Origin: Exobasidium rhododendri
Taxonomy: Eukaryota > Basidiomycota > Exobasidiomycetes > Exobasidiales > Exobasidiaceae
Direction of reading: 5' to 3'
DNA length: 64,000 nt
Assembly: GCA_026210745.1 (NCBI GenBank)
Contig: CP110631.1
Coordinates: 2,852,001 to 2,916,000, forward strand
Position numbers and translations under genes: made by a program. Below are positions 34,881 to 46,344 of this stretch, piece after piece (position 1 is the stretch's first letter; each line of letters begins with the position of its first letter). The notes under the pieces are model-generated. The model was not told where the DNA came from. It did no database searches and saw only the letters and a program-made list of their open reading frames with translations.

Positions 34881-37800
34881 ATGGAGAGCTTGGCGGGAGA
34901 GGCGTCGACAAATCCGGCTCACTCATCATTACTTGAGTCAGAGGAAGGAAGTCTCGCGGTCAATGGAGAAACCGCGGAGCTTTCGTCAAGCCTGTTGCAT
35001 CCTCCGGCTCTAGACCACACAAATGCATTTCTATCACCTTCAGTCTCACCTTCTTTCAATGTAGACGATTTCCTCCTGTCGCGAGCACCCGGTTCCAGTC
35101 TCAGTCAGATAACGACAGATCTCCAAGAGTACAGCATCAACCTGAAGAACCAGCTCAACATTGTCGTAGATCGAGACTTCAAAGGATTTGTCAATTTGGG
35201 CGCTGCACTCAAGGCAGAAGGACCTCGAATTGCTAGACTGGACTGGAAGGTGGCTCCCAGTGGTTCTCGTTCAAGCTTTGAAGGAGAACACAGCGCATTG
35301 ACCAGACGAGAGGGTGATGAGGAGTGGAGCCAGAAATTCGACACTCCAAGAGGTTCGGGAAGTAATCTGGGTCTGGACAAGGTCAGATCAGAGGTCGTGG
35401 ATGTTCGTGATCAGCTTCGAAAGGCAGAAGAAGATGTCCGTCGGGTCATGAGAAGCAAGGAAGATGCTGAGCTACAAAAGGTGAGGAGGAGATGAGAGGA
35501 TCGTCTATGTTTGTAAAGACTCTAGAGAGCTGAAGCTCTTTCTCCTCATACAGACCAATCTACTCGTGATACTCAGCTTGGACGACTCCTTGCGAAAATT
35601 AGAGGCATTGCTACTTGCTCCTGCAGACTACAACGAAGATGAGGAGAAGGAGGAGGAGGAGGACATGAGCTCTGATGGAGGGTATGGTGCGAATGAGCAC
35701 GGTGCACAGTATTGGCAATCATTCAGTAACATGGAGGATTATGAGTACAGCGATGCAGGTTCTCAGTCTTCCGAAGATGGTGAAAGAGCAGACACCAAGC
35801 ATCGACAGAGTACTGCAACGAGACCAACTCTGTTATCTCGACGGACCTCTTCAAGAAGTCGAAGGAGGTCTTTAAGCCCCATGTCGGCTCGGAGGAAAGC
35901 CCCATTCGGTGTCAACAAAGTGAAGAGATCCACAGCTTATTCTGCCCAAAATTCCACAACGACGCTCGATCTCCCCCTCCGAATTGGTCGAGCTTCCTCA
36001 GAGCATGCCGCCCTCGTCTTTCTTCGCAATCGAGCTGCATCGATCGGATATAATGCTTTTATTGCTGCACATCAAGATCGCTGGACACGAATACGCGAGC
36101 TACTTAAGCACGATCTACGAAAGCTCATCACGAACCTGACAAGGTTTGGCGGAGACTCTTTACTTGTTCCAAGGGCAAGCAGCAGAAAGGGGACGGAGCA
36201 AAATGGTTCACCTTATTTACCGGAGGCATCCGATCTGGCTACATGGGCTACGAGTAGCGAGTCTTTGCAAGCTAAGAAGAAAGAACAACTTTCCTGGCTC
36301 GAAGCGGCTTTGACGACCTGGAATGACCTGCCCCCTTCTGATCCTGAAGTGTCAGCAAATGGTGCAAGCGAAGCAGAAGAGGCAGTACGACTAGCGTTGG
36401 TAGCTTCCTGGGCTCGAGAGGTAAGTGACGCATTTTCTAAAACCCCTTTACCATCGATTCTGACGACTCGAAGTTCACCGTTCATTAGACAATCACTGCC
36501 GACGCCCTTAGCAAGCGAGGCCCAGACCCACGGACGCCAAAGACACCTTTCGGCTTTGGTCAGGTGGATGGATTCGCTCAGTTGCAGGACACAAGCGAGG
36601 AGGGCGATAACGAGCTCGGCAGTGAATATCTACTCTCCCAAAATCTGGTCGAGTACTCGGAGGAGGATTCTCAGGCACAAGCTCTAATCAATCTCTACAA
36701 TGAGATCCTGACCTTTGTAGCGGTTCAAGGGTGGGAGAGCAGCCAGGCAGCAGAACGAGTGATTGCAAAGACCGTGCAAGGTGTGCTGTCTACGTCTACT
36801 GCTATGAGCGTCGTATCTAAAATCAGCGAGGCAGATCATTCCAGTCACTGCTGCGATGTGTTTGTTCGGGTCTTGTGGAACGAAATTGGGACCAGATTGA
36901 TGGAGCAGCTAGGCGGGCAATTGTTCTTTGCCGGAAGACCAGAAGTATTTCATCGCAACTACACCATTTCGAAGGCTTTTCTCGTCTCCTTTGAATCTCT
37001 CGCACCGTCAGATCGAGCTCGAAAGGCCCTACATCAAAATAGCACCTACCAGGCATTCCGCAAGCGATGGCAGTTGTCCGTATACTTTCAAATTCGACTT
37101 CGAGATACGATTACCAGATTGGAGAGTGTACTCTCGTCCAGCAGTGGAGTTCACTTTGGCGTAGCGAGCGCACCGTCAAAGGAGCAACAATTGCCTCTCA
37201 TGCGAGCAACGGGGGAGGCACTTGCTCTGTTTGCGTCACCTTGGAAAAGCGGCAATCATATCAGTGAATTGATGAATCGACAGTGGAAGCTGAGTCTGCA
37301 AGTCCTAACCAGGTACAAGAATTGGATGGAAGATGGACTACCCGGTGACATTGTCCTTGCAAATCGTCGTAATCCTCTCGATTCAACAAGGGCGCCCGGT
37401 CATTCATCCAGTGATGGGATCAGGACCATGGCGCCTTCAAGAGCAGGTACGCCCACAGTCGTTGACCCGGAGGCAGACGATGCTCTCCTCTCCACCTTCA
37501 CCACAATCGCCGCAGATCTGACTTGGCTGGAAGAAAGAGTGATGGAAGTTTTCGACAGAGAGATCGCCGTCTGCCTTTCGAAAAGGACTGGTGGTGAGAG
37601 CATCGTTGCGTCGTTGAGAGAGACACTGCAAGGTTCCCTCTCGATGCAAAGCAAAATCTTGCCTCTCCTTTCCACTCGTATCACACATCTACTGAAGTCG
37701 AGGTGTGCGGAACCGCTCCGTCTTGTTCGTTCTGTCAGCACGCAGTTTCGCACGGGTTCAGTGGCAGCAAGTGGGGATGGTGATGCGATATTAGAGCCTT

Positions 37801-38279
37801 CATCCTTTGTGATCCAATTCCTTCGACCTGTTCGTCATTACCTGGGGAAAGGGGACGGCAACAAGTATGATCAACAGCAAAGACGAACAGAGGAAGTCAT
37901 GAGTCGCTTCTTGACACCCAGTATCCGAAGTCAGTGGATGGGCGAAGTAGTGGAAGACTTTGTTGCTCGTTATGCCGCTTCGTTGCGAACGATGAACAAG
38001 AACTACGAATCCCTCCGACGACTGAAAAGAGGAAATACGGCTGCTGGGGCTAGTGCTGCCATGGGTTTTGGAAGCTTCTTTAACAGGAACGGAAGTAGTA
38101 CTCCTGGCAAGATCGAAGAGGACGTAGAAGCAAAGAGGATGCACGCTCAGATGATGACGGACGTGGAGTGTCTCATCAAGGAGGTACAAGATCTTGCCGC
38201 AGTCGATACTCACGTTTCCACCGACACAGTGGAGTGGAACAAGCTCAAGGAGGCGGCACGAGGGGAGCAAGATGATTGA
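34881..38279 (+). CDS. cog2: Conserved oligomeric Golgi complex subunit 2 (COG2)
   Basis: Three exons: 34881..35480, 35554..36420, 36489..38279, giving 1085 aa. The N-terminal family block lies at about residues 58-110: FNVDDFLLSRAPGSSLSQIT, then DLQEYSINLKNQLNIVVDRD and FKGFVNLGAALKAEG. The helical linker RSEVVDVRDQLRKAEEDV ends exon 1. The C-terminal COG2 domain is in exon 3: NYTISKAFLVSFESLAPSDR, YQAFRKRWQLSVYFQIRLRD and WKSGNHISELMNRQWKLSLQ. The subunit belongs to lobe A of the COG tether, which keeps glycosylation enzymes cycling within the Golgi. The protein is longer than human COG2 (738 aa) because of acidic and Ser/Arg-rich insertions in exon 2 (about 35630-35900). Both joins are phase 0. 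Confidence 0.9.
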
Positions 38280-38392
38280 TGAGGCAATGAGCAAGTGCTA
38301 TTTGACTAGTAACGTAAAGATATATACATATATATGTGGGATTGAACAATATTGGGGTTGGCATGATTGAGTGTGCACGCAGAGCGCGGGTA

Positions 38393-40999
38393 TCAGGTAG
38401 CAGCTACGAGAGTGTGTCGACGGTGCTGTCTGTTGGAAGACATCTTGGAGAGAGTTTCCACTGGAAGGGGATCCGGAGTCTGCAGCATGGATAGAAGAGC
38501 TCCTTGAGAGACGCTTCGACGGGATGATTGACTCCCACTCGATCGACTCTTGCTGGAATGAACTAGGAAGTTGCCAGGTGCTCTGCGAACGCGATAAGAG
38601 CATTCCGAAGCAGAGGTCAGCGGGGACTCAGGGGGGCTCAACGGAATCGCCCGGAGCGGTGGTCTATCATTCAGGATGATGCTCGACATGTTGGATTGCC
38701 TTCGAGACTTAGCAACGATCAGATCGGCTTCAAGTGGTGCGGAGGGCGCTTCTGATTCGACAATCGTGTGCATTCGAGCCTGTTGTCTTGCTCTTTCCAG
38801 AAGATCCGCTTCCCTGTCCTGCTGTGCTCGTTCGGAGATCTTCCTGGACAATCTCCGATCTTGCTTTCGCTTCTCCTTCAGTAGCATCTTCTCACGTCGA
38901 TCGTTCTCTCCCCTCTCCTCTTCCAATCTCTGCTGCTGCTGCTGCTGCTGCTCTTCTTCCACTTCACCCCATCCGTGCACGAGAACCTCATCGGTAGACG
39001 CGGCATCACGGAGTAGTTTCATTGGTGACGAGGCGGTTTCGTGGGTTTCCCACAACATACCTCGCTTGCGATCATAGTCAGTATCATAAGACGCTTGACT
39101 TGCTTCATCGTCAACAATGTACTTTTCAACAATGCCGTCTTCTGCCTCCCTTGCACCTGTCAAATCCCGTCCCACTTGCTTTTCTTGGACCAACCAGCTG
39201 GCAAGGGTAGTAGTAGCGGCAAAGTGAGGTCGAATACTGATCATTCGCTCCAGTATGTTCGTCTCTGCAAGGGTGGGTGTGTCGCATTTCCTGTTGACTA
39301 GAGGTGTCGCATTATCTACGGCCAAGAAGCTGTTTGTACTTCCATTGCGACTAGGAGGCGGTGGTCTGGAAGCGTATTGCCCGTTTCCCTGCACCCATCT
39401 GTCAATCGTCGCCTGGAACGTCCATCGGTTCGCTTCGTCTCGATTCACAGGCTGTCGTTGTAGTTCGGCAAAAGTAGGCGGTCGGGCAGCACCACTACCG
39501 TCATTCCGTACGATTGGCAGAGTAACGATTCCTTCGAGGCCTCCAGTCCACGAACTACCAAGACCAGCCATGCCAGGAGAATGAGGAGTCCCGTACTGTA
39601 CAGCAGAGCGTCGATTGGGGAGGGGAGAAAAGTCGTCTACTGACTGCGCTCGTATGTCGGGGGTAGGCACTTCTGTACTGGCATCGCAAGCAAATCTACC
39701 TTGGCTCTGTCGGACTCGCTTTGCCATGGGCAGCTCTTCGTCTCTGCCACCGATTGTTCCTTCAAAGTCAGACTCCAGTGTGGCCAGCTTCGGTTGAACG
39801 TTGTCCTTGCTTCGTAGGGCACTCGGCCAGGTTGGCAGAGAAACAGTCAAAGCAGACAGAAGTGCAGATCCGCCCGACAGCTTTCTTGCCCCTCGGATCG
39901 TGTTGAGGTGATCGTTGGTCGTCGATAAGTGACCATTGTCTGGTCCCACAATGTGGCTCGAAAATCGAGCGTCATTGGGTCGATGTGCTAGAAGGCGATC
40001 TATAAAGCTCGGTCGTCTTGCTGGAGGTAGCACTCCTGCCGATTCTACGTCGCCGTTGATTCCTGTTCTTGGCACGGGTCTATCGTACAGTTGCCATCCA
40101 TTCTCTCGGCTGGAATGAGGATTCTGAGCTGCAGCACTGGGTACTTGGATGCCCCTGCCTCCTTCATCCTGCACAAAAGACATGCAATTGATGTAGTCGA
40201 CCTCGTCGCTGCCTCCCTTTTCCATTTTGAGTACCGGCGCTGGACTAAAATCTGATGGATAATTGGAAGAGTAGTACTGGTACTTTTGATCTCCTTTGCA
40301 CATGCTAAGATTACTATCACTTCGATTGCTACTACTGTATGCATATAGCGAGCTGGGACCGCCAGGGCTCCAGGTGTTTTTCCTATTTCTCTTTATCAGA
40401 TCCTTTTTCTTCTTTTCTCTCGAGGAAGCTCGGCAAAGCCAGGCTAAAGAAGCTACAAACATGGCCACCAGTACGACCGATCCTATGATGATGACCAGCT
40501 GCAGAGGTGTATTGTGAGTGATGGAGAACTTTGTAGTGGCAGCGGTAGTAGAGGAGGACGTAGGCAAGGAAGAGGTAGACGCAGAAGACGCAGAAGCCAT
40601 TGACTCCCTCTTTTCCAAGAAAGCCGAGCTGCTCAGGAAGAAAGGTCCGGTGTGTCTCTTCTTCACGTCTTCTTCTTCTTCAGCGTCTGCCGTCGGCGGT
40701 CTTCTCGCTTTCTCAGCGGCAGCCGCCTCATCGTGTCTCGCCCTGAATTCCTGATTTAGCCTAGTCTCGAATGCTTTCACGGACGCAAAGATCGGTGACA
40801 CCTCTTGCCTCTTCATGAGCTTCTGTCGGTAGACCTGATCCATGACAACTCTGGATCTGCGATCTGTGTCACTTGTTGCACTGACTCTTGTTCCGGATTG
40901 CGAGCTTTTCCTCTTGTCGAACACTAGTAATGCTGCTGCAGCGTCGAGATCAAAGCTGGACGTCGAGGCGAAAGTTGATCTTCTGTGCAGGATGGACAT
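38393..40999 (-). CDS. Single-pass membrane protein of unknown function
   Basis: Single exon, 868 aa, ATG at 40999. I do not recognise the family. There is no N-terminal signal peptide. One strong transmembrane helix lies at about residues 166-189 (LQLVIIIGSVVLVAMFVASL), preceded by a Ser/Thr-rich stretch and followed at once by a very basic segment (SREKKKKDLIKRNRKN), which suggests the long C-terminal part faces the cytosol. The region before the helix could carry O-mannosylated Ser/Thr. The cytosolic part (about 670 residues) is disordered, with a PxxP-type proline motif (SRPPPPSRNGS), a poly-Gln run from CAG units (38936-38955) followed by a charged coiled coil (LEEERGENDRREKMLLKEKR), and many basic/Ser motifs. 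This layout resembles fungal plasma-membrane sensors or polarity scaffolds, but no domain supports a specific role. Confidence 0.82.
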   Translation of the reverse strand: MSILHRRSTFASTSSFDLDAAAALLVFDKRKSSQSGTRVSATSDTDRRSRVVMDQVYRQKLMKRQEVSPIFASVKAFETRLNQEFRARHDEAAAAEKARRPPTADAEEEEDVKKRHTGPFFLSSSAFLEKRESMASASSASTSSLPTSSSTTAATTKFSITHNTPLQLVIIIGSVVLVAMFVASLAWLCRASSREKKKKDLIKRNRKNTWSPGGPSSLYAYSSSNRSDSNLSMCKGDQKYQYYSSNYPSDFSPAPVLKMEKGGSDEVDYINCMSFVQDEGGRGIQVPSAAAQNPHSSRENGWQLYDRPVPRTGINGDVESAGVLPPARRPSFIDRLLAHRPNDARFSSHIVGPDNGHLSTTNDHLNTIRGARKLSGGSALLSALTVSLPTWPSALRSKDNVQPKLATLESDFEGTIGGRDEELPMAKRVRQSQGRFACDASTEVPTPDIRAQSVDDFSPLPNRRSAVQYGTPHSPGMAGLGSSWTGGLEGIVTLPIVRNDGSGAARPPTFAELQRQPVNRDEANRWTFQATIDRWVQGNGQYASRPPPPSRNGSTNSFLAVDNATPLVNRKCDTPTLAETNILERMISIRPHFAATTTLASWLVQEKQVGRDLTGAREAEDGIVEKYIVDDEASQASYDTDYDRKRGMLWETHETASSPMKLLRDAASTDEVLVHGWGEVEEEQQQQQQQRLEEERGENDRREKMLLKEKRKQDRRLSRKISERAQQDREADLLERARQQARMHTIVESEAPSAPLEADLIVAKSRRQSNMSSIILNDRPPLRAIPLSPPESPLTSASECSYRVRRAPGNFLVHSSKSRSSGSQSSRRSVSQGALLSMLQTPDPLPVETLSKMSSNRQHRRHTLVAAT

Positions 41000-41577
41000 T
41001 CCCGCTTTAAATTTAAGATGGAAGGGTGACCGCTGGTTGAAGTAGGATAGGAAAAGCGAAATATAAATAAAAAATAGATAAGAGTGTTAACGGACCAGCG
41101 TTGATTAGGATAAAGTTTGTTTCAGAAGGACGAGGACCAGTCACTCGATTCGAAACTTGAAGAAGATGAAGAAGAAGAAGAAGATGAAGATATAAACAAG
41201 GAAAGAGAGAAAAAGAAGAGAAAGAAGAAGATTTTGGCGACACCGTTGGCTCCTGGCCGAGTGATGGTGGTGAAGAAAAGGGCGGCGATCTTACGACACC
41301 GACTCTAGAATCTCAAACATCTAAGGACAATTTTGACCAAGGGAACCGAGCTACACATCGCAGACTCTTCGAAGGTGACATGTCTCAATGATACGCGCGC
41401 ATTGCACCAGAAAAGGAAAGGAGCGAATAGATCAGGATGGGGTGGAGGTCCACTCGAATAGAATACATCTACATATCAGGCAAAGGGACGTGCGCGCGCG
41501 ATACACTGTCGCGAGGGCTTACAATTACAAGGGGAGCGCAGTTTTCTCGCACTGAATGGAGGGCCAAAATGGTACCT
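41000..41577. other. Intergenic region upstream of the membrane-protein gene
   Basis: Between two minus-strand genes. It includes a GAA/GAT-rich purine stretch (41157-41232) and a CGCGCG cluster near 41492. Short open frames here have no codon bias or motif, and I call no gene. Confidence 0.45.
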
Positions 41578-43896
41578 TTAGACGCCTGTCCTGGTGACCT
41601 TTTTCCGCTGGTTCGAAAAGTGAAGCACGTCGCGCTTTTCCAGGATCCACAGTGTGCGATCGAGCGCATGCTGGGTGAAGCCTTGAGACTCGACGAACTC
41701 TGCTCTCAGCTTGCCTGCACTCGTGCTCCATCCGATGGGAAGTCGTCTTCTGATCTCCCTGTCAAGCTTCTTCACCTCCTCTTGCAATTCTCCCCGTGAG
41801 ACGCCATCAACGTTGCCCGTCTGAACGGCATCCATCGTACTAAACTTGAACAGTCGAATGGCTTCGTCAACATGCTCCTCTTGCACGAGCACTGTCAGAC
41901 TCATCTTTGCTAGACTTTCGCTCATTCGCACGATGGCTTCCAGTTGTCGTACCGTGATCGGGATACTGCTCCTTTCATCGTTGTCCTTTTCCACTTGGGC
42001 AATTTGTTTCCTCAGAGCAACATAGTGACTGCTGAGTTTCTCTTTGGCCTCCTCACTCAGCTTTGGTGCACATCTAGACTTTGCAAAACTGACGTATCTC
42101 TTCATCATGTCCATCTCAAATTCGCCTTGGTTGTGTTGATGATCGTTGTCCTCCGGTCTGTTCATGTGGATGTTCATGACGTGTTTTGCAATCGTTCGAT
42201 CTCTTGCTTCATCATGCTCGTCTTTGACGATGAAGATCATGTCGAATCTTGACAGGATAGTTGTCTGAAAGTCTATATTATCGCCGGGTGACTTCATGTC
42301 GTCATATCGACCAAATACGGGGTTCGCGGCCGCCAAGACGGACGTTCTGGAGTTGAGAATCGTCGTTATTCCCGCTTTGGCGATGGAGATTGTTTGTTGC
42401 TCCATGGCTTCGTGGATGGCAACTCGATCCTCATCTCTCATCTTGTCGAATTCATCAATGCAGACTACTCCACCGTCAGCCAGCACCATCGCTCCCCCTT
42501 CCAGATAGAATTCCCTCGTATTGGCATCCCGCTGCACCGAAGCAGTCAGGCCGGCTGCACTGCTGCCCTTACCAGACGTATACACAGCAATCGGTGATAC
42601 CTTTTCGACGAACTTTAGCAATTGGGACTTGGCAGTACCAGGATCACCGAGTAGGAGAACATTTATATCCCCTCGAAGTCGCATTCCGTCGGGAAGCACC
42701 TTCTTACTTCCCCCGAACAAGAGGCATGCAATCGCCTTCTTGATGTCTTCATTTCCAAAAATACTAGGCGCAATACTGGCAGAGAACTTTTCGAAGAGAT
42801 TGGGAGTCCGGCTGAAGTGACGGAACTCTTCCTCTTCGGCTAGCGAGAACATCCTTTGATGGCCTCTTCCGCCAGCTCCTTCTGCGTCGATTTCCAGCCC
42901 TAGTACCTTTAGGTAAGGGGTACGCAACGCAACGCCGCTTCCACCGCCCACCTTTCCTCCTTTGCCGGACAAGAAGGTGGAGTAAACACCGGTAGCAACA
43001 ATCCGAGATCCAGGTACTACCCTTCCGCAAAGATTTCGATCGGCGGACAGTAGCATGTGACGGGGCAATTCACCGACCGGAACCATGTCAGGTGCTTCCT
43101 GCAACTTGATCGTCTGTGAGTCGGCGAATTGGCACTTTTCATGAACGATGACAAACGGATCCAGGCCACATTGAGCAGCACCACTCATGGCAGATGTTGT
43201 AGTGCAGTTCCTTGGCAAGGTAAACCCACCGAATCCACCAAAGAGTGGCATTTGTCTTGTCGCTTTGCAATCTCGACACATGAGGCTTAGTTGCGTTGCT
43301 CTGGATGCCAATGTAGATGCACCAATGACAATACCGGGCACTCGTACCATGTGAGCAATCTTATCGGCATGCAGATCTCTCATGCTTGTCAGCGTGGAAT
43401 TAATCGATCGCAGGGTCACTTGAATGTCGGGCGCTATCCCCCGAATCTCTCCACTCTTCGAGATAGGGTAGAGGATGGCAGCTGCTACTCTCTTTGCAGC
43501 CAGCTCGAACTGCAAGCACAGGGAAAAGAACGCAGGCGATAAAGTATATGAGTAAATCATTTCCATCAAATTCTTGCCTTTTCCCCCTTAGCCAAGAAGC
43601 TGGCATTCACTCACTAACGGCAGCATCTCCCCTGGACTTTCTCGAAAAGATTGAGCGATTGGTTGACTCCATAGCTCCAAGTGTTCCATGATTACCTCAA
43701 TGACATTCTGCTTCGCTAAGAGATTTGCACGAAGTCGATCTCGATAGATGAAGCCGTCATCGTTTCTGAATCGTTGGATGAAGTCGTACAGGTTATTCTC
43801 AGTTTGGATGGGCGCATCAGGCGCTCTGGACTCTTCCGTGCCGCCCAAGACCTGCGCGGTAAATGTTCGACCCTTGTCAAAGCCTGCCATTGACAT
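41578..43896 (-). CDS. mcm5: DNA replication licensing factor Mcm5
   Basis: Two exons: 43896..43615 and 43509..41578 (intron 43510-43614), giving 737 aa, the expected size. The N-terminal domain has the zinc-binding pattern CRDC and later [13 protein letters not shown], and the OB region [13 protein letters not shown]. The AAA+ core shows Walker [10 protein letters not shown], Walker B CIDEFDKM, sensor [11 protein letters not shown] and the arginine-finger motif LSRFDMIF. The C-terminus has the winged-helix region ending [10 protein letters not shown]. Mcm5 is one of six subunits of the MCM2-7 replicative helicase. Phase 0 joining gives [18 protein letters not shown]. The ATG at 43896 is followed two codons later by a second ATG, either of which could be used. 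Confidence 0.96.
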
Positions 43897-44240
43897 TGTG
43901 AGGAAGGTGTATGCGGAGGGGACGGGGAAATATGCTGTGTCGGAATACGTGTGCGTGCCGAGAGGAGGGGGGAAGGGGAAAGGCTAAAGAGGAGGAGGAA
44001 GAGGGAGGGAGGATATAATGTGTCTCTATCAATCTACGCGAGACGCGTCCGACAGTGAACAGGCTACGCGTTCTGGTCGTGATTCGCTCCTACAAGTACA
44101 GTAGTGCGACCGAATTAGACGGTGCTGTTTAATACAAATTGTATCCAATGTCGTATCTTATTACTAAGAGTAGCAGTAGTATTCATGTTATTCTTCTCTT
44201 TGTAGTGAGTGCATTCAGCTAGTCTTACAGAGCGCTCGAC
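43897..44240. other. Intergenic region upstream of mcm5
   Basis: 344 bases holding the mcm5 promoter and the 3' flank of the Tat-SF1/Cus2 gene. There is an ACGCG-containing stretch (44036-44049: CGCGAGACGCGTCC). ACGCGT is the MluI-box core that binds MBF in yeasts and often controls MCM genes, so it is a candidate cell-cycle element 140-150 bases upstream of the start. Confidence 0.5.
44043..44048. promoter_or_regulatory. ACGCGT (MCB-like) site upstream of mcm5
   Basis: The hexamer ACGCGT is read in GAGACGCGTCC, about 150 bases upstream of the mcm5 ATG at 43896. In ascomycete yeasts this is the MBF binding core that drives G1/S genes including MCM genes. Its use here is an inference. Confidence 0.45.
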
Positions 44241-45871
44241 TCAATTGTCACCGCCAGCATCTAGCCACTCGCCAAAGGCATCTTGGCGCTTTTGTAGCTC
44301 CGTGTTCTCGCTGTTGTCTTCATCTTCGCCTGCATCTCCTCTCCCTGATCTCTTGAATCGTGGCTTTCCTTCGAGGAGGTGCGCAATCACCTGTCTTCCT
44401 GCAAAGAAACGATCGTTCATCTTCTATAGGAGGAAGGAGGAAGGGTAGGTAAGGGAATTTCCGTAAGATAGGAATCTAAGAGGTGAAGATCGCCTTCCGC
44501 CTTCGATGACTCACTTGCACGCAAGCCAAGGCCGCTCCATGGCTACCAAACCTGACCGTCATGATCCCATCCGGCTCTTTCTGTGGAGAGAAAGAAGGAA
44601 GAGGGAAGAGGAGAATCGTCCATCAGTATTGGCTTGGACCATGTAGTCGGCCTGAAATCACCCTCAAACTCACGTCCCACAGTACTATGTTCGTCACTTT
44701 GCCCAGAGTCTCACACTCTTCTCGAACGTCATCCTTGAGATCCAGCATTAGACTGGGATCTTCGTCGATCTCAGCTAGTGTGAACATTCGCCGCAAGCAG
44801 ACTTGACGGACATTCGTATTAACGCGACTCAAGCCAAGAGAGGAGGACTCTCTCTTGTCATCCTCTGAATCCGATGAATCCGACTTCCAATCCGTCAATT
44901 TGCTGCGCAAGAAATGAGGATAGCGTGTCAATTGCACAATGCTCACATCGAACCTCCCCCTTGAACCGACCATAATCCTTCACTCACTTGTTCATTTTTG
45001 CAAATCTCTTCTGCGCTTTGCGCTTCTCTGCCTCTGTTCTGGTCTTTTGCTGCCCATTGTTTGCAGGAGTTTGATATGGCCCTGTTGCGTGATCTGCCTT
45101 GGCGAGCTCACTTCCTTCCGCGTTGTTGCCAAATTCAGCTTGCTGCACTCGCATGACTGGAACCGTCTTCCCATCAGCGGCTCTAAGACAGCTCTCATCT
45201 AGTAATCGTATCGCCAGAGCGACACTATCTGGCTTGAAGTACGTCACTAGGGCTTCGCCTTTGAACATCCCCGTCTTTTCATCGGCGTACATCTTCACCC
45301 TTGTTTCTCCTGCGTCATCTTCATTGAGTACTCCGTATCTCGAGAATGTATTAGCTATCTCTTCCTTTGTGCAGTCCAGTGGGAGACCAGATACAAAGAG
45401 TGAAGTATTGATGCGAGGTTTTGCTGGCCTCGGCTGTTTTGATGGCTTGGAACCTCCTGCTTCTCCATCGCCTTTTCTCTTTTTCTCTCGTCGTAAGACC
45501 GGTGCAGCGGGTGTCTGGGCCAGAAAAAGTATTCAGAGCCTTTCTCTTAACGTCGCTCTGCGTGGAGGACTCACCTCCTCATCTACTCCTTCCACGCTAT
45601 ACGCTGCTTGTTGCGCCTTAAACGCTTCTTCATCTAGCACGGGCAGCCAAGCTTGACTCGGCACATCCCATTCCACCTCCTCTTCCCCTACCATCTCACA
45701 GCGCCAATTCCCACTTTGCTTGTCGAAAAAAACTCGTTCATCGTTTTCGTCGAACTGCCTTCGTGCCGATGTAGATGGAGCTGCTGAAAAGGGAGCGGAC
45801 AGTGATATCCTCTCTGGTGGGGCGAATAGAGGCCGCACGAGAGGGGCACCGCTCGAACTTCCTTCTTCCAT
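44241..45871 (-). CDS. cus2: Tat-SF1/Cus2-type U2 snRNP splicing factor
   Basis: Five exons: 45871..45575, 45514..44988, 44902..44674, 44580..44515, 44423..44241, giving 433 aa. The N-terminal part has GNWRCEMVGEEEVEWDVP and AWLPVLDEEAF, like Tat-SF1. The first RRM is INTSLFVSGLPLDCTKEE to YFKPDSVALAIRLLDE. The second is a UHM-like RRM (LMLDLKDDVREECETLG, IMTVRFGSHGAALACVQKMN) ending in DRFFAGRQVIAHLLEG, the family signature. Cus2/Tat-SF1 binds the U2 snRNP protein Prp11/SF3B1 region and helps U2 snRNA folding and prespliceosome assembly. All joins are in phase and the smallest exon is 66 bases. A GTGAGT at about 45954-45949 upstream and CCAG before the ATG suggest an intron in the 5' leader. 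Confidence 0.9.
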
Positions 45872-46344
45872 GAAGTGTGCTAACAACGGTGCTTTAGTGT
45901 CCGCTGGAGTGGCTCTCGCCCTGACCCCATTGGACGTCAATCAGGACTCACCTTACAGAGCTTGCTAATCACGCGAAAAGGACGAGTGGATCAAAGCTCC
46001 AGTGAAAAGGTCAAAAGAGGGAAAGGGCCGAGCACTGCTCAATTTAAGCAACACAGTGGTCTCCCTACCGCCACGCGTTTGTCGTCATCCTTGGCATCGT
46101 TATAAACCAACAAAGGCGAACAGCCACACAGCCCCCCCTCCTTGCCCTTTGTCCACCACAAAGGCGTACTTCAGCCCTTTGCCAGCAAGACGAGCTTGCC
46201 ATCACTCCTCTCTAGCTTGTGTATAAAATCCTTCCCCCCCCCCCGAACTAAAATTATTCAACGTTAGTCGCCATCTGTGACCTTCCAGGCGACCTTCAAG
46301 TACATGCCCTATAGTCTTCCCTTCAGGAGAATTATATTATCTTG
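45872..46344. promoter_or_regulatory. Divergent promoter region, cus2 / membrane RING protein
   Basis: 473 bases between divergent starts, with a C run of about ten (46231-46243) and CAAAGGCG words at 46109 and 46158. I see no gene. Confidence 0.45.

Noticed and set aside
41117-41308. 63-codon frame rich in Glu and Lys
   Set aside because: It comes from a purine-rich GAA/GAT stretch upstream of a minus-strand gene and looks like a composition artefact.
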